NCBI RefSeq assembly: GCF_023715655.1
Contig: NZ_JAMBON010000003.1
Location: 1 to 64,000 of the forward strand
Reading direction: 5' to 3'
Source: Oceanobacillus luteolus
Lineage (GTDB): Bacteria; Bacillota; Bacilli; Bacillales; Amphibacillaceae
Length of the DNA: 64,000 nt
This document shows, one piece after another, positions 59,225-64,000 of this stretch. Position 1 is the first letter of the stretch, and each line of letters begins with the position of its first letter. The position numbers were made by a program, and so were the translations under genes. Below the pieces are notes generated by a model, which had not been told where the DNA came from, made no database searches, and was given only the letters and a program-made list of their open reading frames with translations.

Positions 59225-60178
59225 ATGGCATATATACTATTGATTATTGGTTTTGGATTGTTGATAAAGGGTGCCGATCTCTTTGTAGACGGATCTTCTA
59301 ATATTGCTAAATTGCTGCGGGTTCCGACTATGTTAATCGGGTTGACCATTGTAGCATTGGGGACAAGTTCACCCGAAGCGACTGTCAGTATTATAGCTGC
59401 ATTGGAAGGAAGTGCAGATGTTTCACTGGGAAACGTGGTTGGAAGCAATATCTTTAATATTACCCTTGTTGTAGGTTTGGCAGCCTTTATCTACCCTTTG
59501 AAAGTTGAGAATGAGACGATTAGAAAGGAAATTCCTTTTACCTTACTTGCAAGTGTTGCATTGCTCATTCTAATGAGTGATATGGCACTGCAGGGAGCCA
59601 ATATGAATTTGCTTACACGTAGTGACGGGCTTATATTTTTATTGTTCTTATCTATTTTTATGTACTATGTGATCGAAATTGGACTAAAAAATCGAAAAGA
59701 TACAGCTGGAGATCCTATACCTGAAGACCTCAAATGGGGGAAAAATATACTGATCACTATATTAGGTTTAGCTGCAATCATATTTGGAGGAGATTTGGTC
59801 GTTGATAATGGTACAGAAATTGCCTACTCCCTTGGAATGAGTGAAACTCTGGTGGGGTTAACGATTATTGCGATTGGAACGTCTCTTCCTGAACTGGTCA
59901 CTTCCGTTACTGCGGCGTTGAAACAAGAAAGCGAAATCGCACTTGGTAATATTGTTGGAAGTAATATCTTTAATATCTTATTTGTACTCGGCGCCTCTGC
60001 AACGATTTCTCCATTACAAGCAAACGATAAAATATTTATTGATGTTATACTTATGATAGTACTGACTGTCATATTATTGGCTTTCTCCAGGACCAGCTTC
60101 AGGGTTGGGAAGCGGGAAGGTTTAGTGCTTGTTGGTGCCTATCTGATTTACTTAGTTTATATCATCATACGGAATTAA
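59225..60178 (+). CDS. Calcium/sodium antiporter of the CaCA family (YrbG-like)
   Basis: A 317-aa membrane protein with about ten segments and the two inverted alpha repeats: GTSSPEATVSIIAALEGSADVSLGNVVGSNIFN and GTSLPELVTSVTAALKQESEIALGNIVGSNIFN. Both cation-site glutamates (PEA, PEL) are present. The family exchanges Ca2+ for Na+ or H+; a halotolerance or calcium role is plausible but not shown. The ribosome-binding AAGGAG lies 12 bases before the ATG, rather far. Confidence 0.9.
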   Translation: MAYILLIIGFGLLIKGADLFVDGSSNIAKLLRVPTMLIGLTIVALGTSSPEATVSIIAALEGSADVSLGNVVGSNIFNITLVVGLAAFIYPLKVENETIRKEIPFTLLASVALLILMSDMALQGANMNLLTRSDGLIFLLFLSIFMYYVIEIGLKNRKDTAGDPIPEDLKWGKNILITILGLAAIIFGGDLVVDNGTEIAYSLGMSETLVGLTIIAIGTSLPELVTSVTAALKQESEIALGNIVGSNIFNILFVLGASATISPLQANDKIFIDVILMIVLTVILLAFSRTSFRVGKREGLVLVGAYLIYLVYIIIRN

Positions 60179-60217
60179 AGTTAAAGAAATAAAATAAACA
60201 GTGAGTAGGTGACCAAC

Positions 60218-60595
60218 ATGATAGAAATTAAAACATCCTCATTAAGCGATGGAGAATTCAATCGAGGAGTATTCGCAACATGTGATATTAAAAAAGGAGA
60301 GTTATTACATGCAGCGCCCGTGATTTCCTATCCTAATGATCAGCATCAACATATTGAGAAGACGTTGTTAGCGGACTACGCATTTGAGTATGGAATCAAT
60401 CATACGGCAATACTTCTTGGTTATGGAATGTTGTTCAATCATTCATATGAACCGAATGCGAATTATGAAATTGATTTCGAGGGGCATACATTCAACTTCT
60501 ATGCTTTCACCGATATAAAAGCAGGAGATGAGATTCTGATCAATTATAATGGTGATGTTGATATCAAAGATGCATTATGGTTTAATGAAGACTAA
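60218..60595 (+). CDS. Stand-alone SET-domain protein
   Basis: A 125-aa protein that is almost entirely a SET domain: RGVFATCDIKKGELL near the start, the NHS-x2-PN substrate/cofactor motif (MLFNHSYEPNANYEID), and DEILINYNGD as the C-terminal pseudoknot strand. SET domains normally methylate lysine with S-adenosylmethionine; bacterial free-standing members are rare and poorly characterised. ATG 60218 is chosen over GTG 60209 because AGGTG lies six bases upstream. No operon partner. Confidence 0.85.
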   Translation: MIEIKTSSLSDGEFNRGVFATCDIKKGELLHAAPVISYPNDQHQHIEKTLLADYAFEYGINHTAILLGYGMLFNHSYEPNANYEIDFEGHTFNFYAFTDIKAGDEILINYNGDVDIKDALWFNED

Positions 60596-60614
60596 ATTTA
60601 ATGAATGAAGTTAG

Positions 60615-60655
60615 AAATATGCGATTATCCTTCATGGATTTTCGCATATTTTTTC
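60615..60655 (+). terminator. Terminator after the SET gene
   Basis: AAATATGCGA and TCGCATATTT pair around a 17-base loop, followed by TTTTTC. Confidence 0.8.
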
Positions 60656-60800
60656 GTGTTAACACTGGTTAAAAAGTAATTCCTTTTTTTATTGATTATT
60701 ACAAGTATATTTTTCAATAAATATTAAATAATATTAAACAAATACTTTACTTTATTTATTTTTATGTTAAAATTAAAGTAAATAATGAGGGGTGAAGAAA

Positions 60801-61100
60801 ATGGATGCTAATAATGTGCCTGCCTGGATATTATCTTTGGAAGAAGAAGACGTAGAGTTCGTGAAAAACTTTGTGCTTAATTCAGGTTCTCTGAAAGAAA
60901 TCGCAAAAATTTATGAGGTCTCTTATCCAACCGTGAGGATAAGATTAGATCGACTCATTGAAAAGATAAAATTAAATGATGCAGCAGATAATGAAGAATT
61001 TATCAAGTTCATCAAACAGCTTTCCATTGACGATCGTATAAATCTTGAGGAAGCTAAATTGATAATTGAAAAATACAAGAAAGAAAGGAGTGGAAAGTAA
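60801..61100 (+). CDS. DUF2089-family helix-turn-helix protein
   Basis: A 99-aa protein: VPAWILSLEEEDVEFVKNFVLNSGSLKEIAKIYEVSYPTVRIRLDRLIEKI carries a sigma-70 region-4-like helix-turn-helix, the DUF2089 pattern. The C-terminal half is charged and helical. GAGGGG is at the right distance from ATG 60801. It overlaps the next membrane-protein gene by one base (TAATG). It is probably a small regulator of the pair. Confidence 0.82.
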   Translation: MDANNVPAWILSLEEEDVEFVKNFVLNSGSLKEIAKIYEVSYPTVRIRLDRLIEKIKLNDAADNEEFIKFIKQLSIDDRINLEEAKLIIEKYKKERSGK

Positions 61101-61390
61101 TGTTTGGCTTTGGTATATACGATGCACTCATCATTGCTGGGTTCTTGGGATTACAATTCTTTTTATCAGCTAGAAATAGTGCGTATTGGGGGGCTATCAT
61201 TCCCGTTCTTTTCATTTCTTGGTTAACTTGGTTGCTAGTATCTGGTGAAATTAAAAGCATCCTAGCATATTTATTAATTTTATCCATAGGCTTTATTGTT
61301 CTTCTCCTCGAATGGTCGGAAGGTCGGAAAGCTCTTCGTAATAGAAGAGAAAAGGAATTGGCGAAGATGAGGTCATATGACATGAATTAA
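61100..61390 (+). CDS. Small membrane protein coupled to the DUF2089 gene
   Basis: A 96-aa protein with three predicted membrane segments (about 7-24, 31-49, 55-72) and a basic, helical C-terminal tail (SEGRKALRNRREKELAKM). The ATG overlaps the stop of the DUF2089 gene, so translation is coupled. Such DUF2089/membrane pairs recur in Bacillaceae; function unknown. Confidence 0.75.
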   Translation: MFGFGIYDALIIAGFLGLQFFLSARNSAYWGAIIPVLFISWLTWLLVSGEIKSILAYLLILSIGFIVLLLEWSEGRKALRNRREKELAKMRSYDMN

Positions 61391-61414
61391 TTCCTTCTAA
61401 TATTTTACTTCATA

Positions 61415-61449
61415 AAAGGTTTGGAGATATTAACTCCAAACCTTTTTTT
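61415..61449 (+). terminator. Terminator after the DUF2089 pair
   Basis: AAAGGTTTGGAG and CTCCAAACCTTT form a perfect stem around ATATTAA, followed by T residues. Confidence 0.92.
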
Positions 61450-61576
61450 AGTGTGTTCTATTCACCGGCAATATATTTTGAAGAATTCCGTTCAAGCAGA
61501 ATGGATGAAAAGTTTTAATGATAATTTTCTTCAATACTGAATATACATAAACACGGATGCTGAAGATAAAATGTAC

Positions 61577-61622
61577 TTGACATAGTTGAGTTATGATAAT
61601 AAACTAAGTTACATAAAGTAAC
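61577..61622 (+). promoter_or_regulatory. LLM-oxidoreductase promoter with HxlR-type operator
   Basis: TTGACA (61577-61582), a 17-base spacer, TAAACT (61600-61605), and AAGTTACATAAAGTAAC directly after. TTAC of the operator is 32 bases from the start of TTGACA and the ATG is 69 bases from it, exactly as at the doxX gene (52032). Confidence 0.75.
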
Positions 61623-61645
61623 AAGATAACGAAGGGAAAGAAAAT

Positions 61646-62704
61646 ATGACTAATTTTGAAGTTGGTATATACACTTTAGCTGATATGGGGCCTGATCCTT
61701 TAACAGGGAAAGCAATTTCAGCAAAACAACGAATGGATGAGATTGTTCAGGCCGCACAACTTGCTGATGAGGCAGGTCTTGATATTTTTGGCGTCGGTGA
61801 GCATCACCGATTGGATTATGTTGTTTCTTCTCCTGCAGTCGTATTAGCAGCGATAGCTCAAGTGACGAAACAAATCAAATTAACGAGCACCACAATTGTG
61901 TTAAGTACACTTGATCCAGTCCGCTTATTCGAAGATTTTGCTTCATTGGATATCTTGTCAGGAGGGCGTGCTGAAATTCTTGCTGGTAGAGGTGCGTTTA
62001 TCGAATCTTTCCCATTATTCGGTTATGATCTCAATGATTATAACGAACTTTTTGAAGAGCATATGAATCTACTTTTAAAAGCAAATAAAAATGAAGTGGT
62101 TTCGTGGAATGGTAAGTTCCGTCCATCCTTCCAGGAGGGTCAAATCGCTCCTCGTCCATTACAAGAACAGCTACCTATTTGGATTGGCGTTGGCGGGACA
62201 CCTGATAGTGCTGCTAGGGCCGGAAGATTAGGAGTAGGTATGGCTCTAGCAATACTTGGAGGAGACCCGATGCGCTTTAAACCACTCGTTGATATCTATC
62301 ACGAAGCGGGTGAGCAGGCAGGACATCATCCTGATATATTAAAAGTTGCAGTAACAGGACATACGTATGTTGGGGAAACGACAGAAAAAGCAAAAGAAGA
62401 ATTTTACCCATACTATTCGAATTACTGGAATTATATAAGTAAACAACGCGGTTCCTATATGAGGATGAGTCGAGAAGATTTTGAAGCCGCAGCAGCTCCT
62501 TCAACTGCTTTATTTGTAGGAAGCTCAGACCAAGTGGTGGAGAAGATTCTCAAACAACATGAGCTATTTGGTCATACTCGATTTATTGCACAAGTGGACA
62601 TCGGCGGACTGCCGTTTGATAAAGTCGCAAAGAATATTGAAAGAATAGCGACTGAAGTGATGCCTAAATTAAAAAAATATATTGGAGCTGAAAAAGCACG
62701 CTAA
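61646..62704 (+). CDS. LLM-class (luciferase-like) flavin-dependent monooxygenase
   Basis: A 352-aa TIM-barrel flavin oxidoreductase: GVGEHHRLDYVVSSPAVVLAAIAQ at the N-terminus, RLFEDFASLDILSGGRAEILAGRGAF, and PIWIGVGGTPDSAARAGRLG. It resembles the bacterial luciferase/alkanal monooxygenase-like group that is often electrophile-responsive in Bacillus. The shared promoter suggests control by the HxlR regulator at 51637. Substrate unknown. Confidence 0.9.
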   Translation: MTNFEVGIYTLADMGPDPLTGKAISAKQRMDEIVQAAQLADEAGLDIFGVGEHHRLDYVVSSPAVVLAAIAQVTKQIKLTSTTIVLSTLDPVRLFEDFASLDILSGGRAEILAGRGAFIESFPLFGYDLNDYNELFEEHMNLLLKANKNEVVSWNGKFRPSFQEGQIAPRPLQEQLPIWIGVGGTPDSAARAGRLGVGMALAILGGDPMRFKPLVDIYHEAGEQAGHHPDILKVAVTGHTYVGETTEKAKEEFYPYYSNYWNYISKQRGSYMRMSREDFEAAAAPSTALFVGSSDQVVEKILKQHELFGHTRFIAQVDIGGLPFDKVAKNIERIATEVMPKLKKYIGAEKAR

Positions 62705-62732
62705 TTTCTCCCCAGAAATTAGTGTGTTTTTT
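62697..62732 (+). terminator. Terminator overlapping the LLM stop codon
   Basis: CACGCTAATTTCT pairs with AGAAATTAGTGTG around CCCC, followed by six T residues. The stem begins in the last codons of the gene. Confidence 0.9.
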
Positions 62733-62787
62733 ATTAACATTGTGATTGAATGGATGTAAGCGATAAATGTACTGGGGGAGTATGTGT

Positions 62788-63282
62788 ATGGAGATGGATA
62801 TTTTTATTGACTTTAAAAATTATTCGCGAGAGTCTTCAGTATTCAAGAGAACTGCAGCCCGGGCAATCATTTCGAAAGAGGAAAAGTATCTACTGCTCAC
62901 AAGTAAGTTCGGTGATTGTAAATTTCCTGGTGGCGGTGTAGAAGAAGGGGAAACACTGATAGATACATTAATCCGGGAAGTCCGTGAAGAAACAGGATTT
63001 CAAATATTGACAGATTCAATCAGGAAGTATGGAGTTACATTGGAAAAAAGAAGAGGAAAACAAGCAGATGTGATGATAATGGATTCTCATTATTACTTTT
63101 GTAGGATTGGTCATGATGTGGTAGAAAAAATGCTTGATCCATATGAAGAGGAGTACGACTATCAGAACGAATGGATGCCACTGGAGGAAGCGTTAGTAAG
63201 GAATAAACAAAAAGTAGATTTGGACGCTTGTCCATGGATTGTTCGAGATATCGAAGTAATGGAGAGATTATTACAAAAGTAG
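62788..63282 (+). CDS. NUDIX hydrolase
   Basis: A 164-aa NUDIX protein. The NUDIX box FPGGGVEEGETLIDTLIREVREETGFQ has all the GX5EX7REVxEEXGX positions. Start ATG 62788 has GGGGGAG seven bases upstream; the longer frame to 62767 is less likely. NUDIX enzymes hydrolyse nucleoside diphosphates linked to another group; the substrate here is unknown. It is monocistronic. Confidence 0.88.
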   Translation: MEMDIFIDFKNYSRESSVFKRTAARAIISKEEKYLLLTSKFGDCKFPGGGVEEGETLIDTLIREVREETGFQILTDSIRKYGVTLEKRRGKQADVMIMDSHYYFCRIGHDVVEKMLDPYEEEYDYQNEWMPLEEALVRNKQKVDLDACPWIVRDIEVMERLLQK

Positions 63283-63299
63283 AAAATAATTATCATTCC

Positions 63300-63324
63300 G
63301 TTTAGAAATTTCTTATCTGGGAAT
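63300..63324 (+). promoter_or_regulatory. Sigma-B-type promoter of the general stress gene
   Basis: GTTTAG (63300-63305) and GGGAAT (63319-63324) with a 13-base spacer match the sigma-B consensus GTTTAA-N12-15-GGGTAT well. Confidence 0.72.
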
Positions 63325-63386
63325 ATAACCTACACGCACCACACTGAGTATATCTCAGTTAGATCAATCTAACAGGAGGTTATATC

Positions 63387-64000
63387 ATGGCTAAGAAAGT
63401 TATCGGTATTTATGATACAGAAGCAGAAGTGATGGACGTCGTAAGTAAATTGGAGAATGCGGGATATGCACCTGAAGATATTACTTTGATTGCGAAAAAT
63501 AGTGAACAGTCTTCCTGGTTATGGAACGAGACGAATTATGATACAACAACGACAGATGATTTATCATCTTATGGTAAAGAGGATTCTTTTTGGGAAAAAG
63601 TCAAAGACTTCTTTAAGGGTGACCTCACAGAAGATAATTACAATGAAGCCGGTGGATTTGTAGACCGTTTCACCGGTTATGGTCTGTCTGATACAGAAGC
63701 GGAAAAGTATAATGATGAAGTGCAACTCGGCAGGATTATTGTTCTTGCTCCAGATGATTATAATGAAACATTGAACACTACTGGTGTAACAAGTGACTTC
63801 AACTCAGATGTGGAGCGAAACACGGAGCGTAAGATGAAACTGCGTGAAGAAGAACTCGATATTGACAAACGGGAAGTATCCGCTGGAGAAGTGGAAGTTA
63901 AAAAAGAAGTGCACGAAGATATTCAGCAAGTTGATGTTCCAGTAACTCGGGAAGAGATTTACGTGGAAAGAAAACCTGTTAATGAAGAGGATCCATTTGA
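63387..64000 (+). CDS. General stress protein 17M/DUF2382 protein (3' end outside window)
   Basis: The visible 204 codons start with a YflT/GSP17M-like domain (KKVIGIYDTEAEVMDVVSKLENAGYAPEDITLI, about 1-125). They continue with the DUF2382 (YsnF-like) repeat: MKLREEELDIDKREVSAGEVEV and QQVDVPVTREEIYVERKPV. AGGAGG lies seven bases before the ATG. The sigma-B-type promoter at 63300 fits a general stress role. The protein continues past base 64000. Confidence 0.88.
   Translation, partial: MAKKVIGIYDTEAEVMDVVSKLENAGYAPEDITLIAKNSEQSSWLWNETNYDTTTTDDLSSYGKEDSFWEKVKDFFKGDLTEDNYNEAGGFVDRFTGYGLSDTEAEKYNDEVQLGRIIVLAPDDYNETLNTTGVTSDFNSDVERNTERKMKLREEELDIDKREVSAGEVEVKKEVHEDIQQVDVPVTREEIYVERKPVNEEDPF

Overview
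This 64 kb window comes from a low-GC, Gram-positive, spore-forming member of the Bacillaceae. Three features support this: strong AGGAGG-type ribosome binding sites with many TTG and GTG starts; a left half whose gene order matches the Bacillus subtilis yebE-pur-yerB/yerC-pcrB-pcrA-ligA-yerH-gatCAB-dgkB-rlmCD backbone; and a CwlJ-type spore cortex hydrolase. An Oceanobacillus/Virgibacillus-like genus is my guess only. There are no rRNA or tRNA genes and no CRISPR arrays.

Region 1 (1-3.1 kb): the right end of an IS1182-family element abuts msrA, followed by a MOSC protein, a DUF3219 protein and a YebE-like membrane protein. Region 2 (3.1-13.1 kb): the purine operon. Its leader has two PurBoxes, a sigma-A promoter, a guanine-class riboswitch and a switchable terminator. 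The operon is abnormal: purB, purC, purS and purQ are missing between purK and purL; PurF has lost its N-terminal propeptide and catalytic cysteine; and PurL has a substitution in its ESHNHPS motif. Region 3 (13.1-31.1 kb): a 52-bp palindromic tandem repeat, then housekeeping genes (yerB, yerC, pcrB, pcrA, ligA, camS, rocA), an RRNPP-type HTH/TPR regulator with a small secreted-peptide gene directly behind it, a tandem pair of 151-bp palindromic repeats, gatCAB, dgkB and rlmCD.

Region 4 (31.1-64 kb) is accessory. In order it holds a Bce-type permease whose ATPase is reduced to a remnant by an internal deletion; an esterase; a TetR-controlled membrane-protein pair; single-gene enzymes (RibD-like, GNAT, DinB, VOC); an oppDFABC peptide importer; an arsRBC arsenic operon; a 3-hydroxybutyrate dehydrogenase with a frameshifted GntP permease; a hydrolase; cwlJ; a YodB/CatR-like HxlR regulator with a divergent doxX; several acetyltransferases, including a Clp-N/GNAT fusion; an MFS exporter; a quinone-oxidoreductase-like gene; two NUDIX genes (one frameshifted); a Na+/Ca2+ exchanger; a SET-domain protein; a DUF2089 pair; an LLM flavin monooxygenase; and the start of a sigma-B-type general stress gene.

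The observations most worth following up are the depleted purine operon, the peptide-signalling pair at 23.4-24.8 kb, and the doxX and LLM promoters, which share one operator with identical geometry and so suggest a two-target HxlR regulon. Four loci outside pur are broken: the Bce ATPase by deletion, and the GntP permease, shikimate-kinase-like protein and NUDIX by frameshift. Either real decay or assembly indels could explain the three frameshifts.
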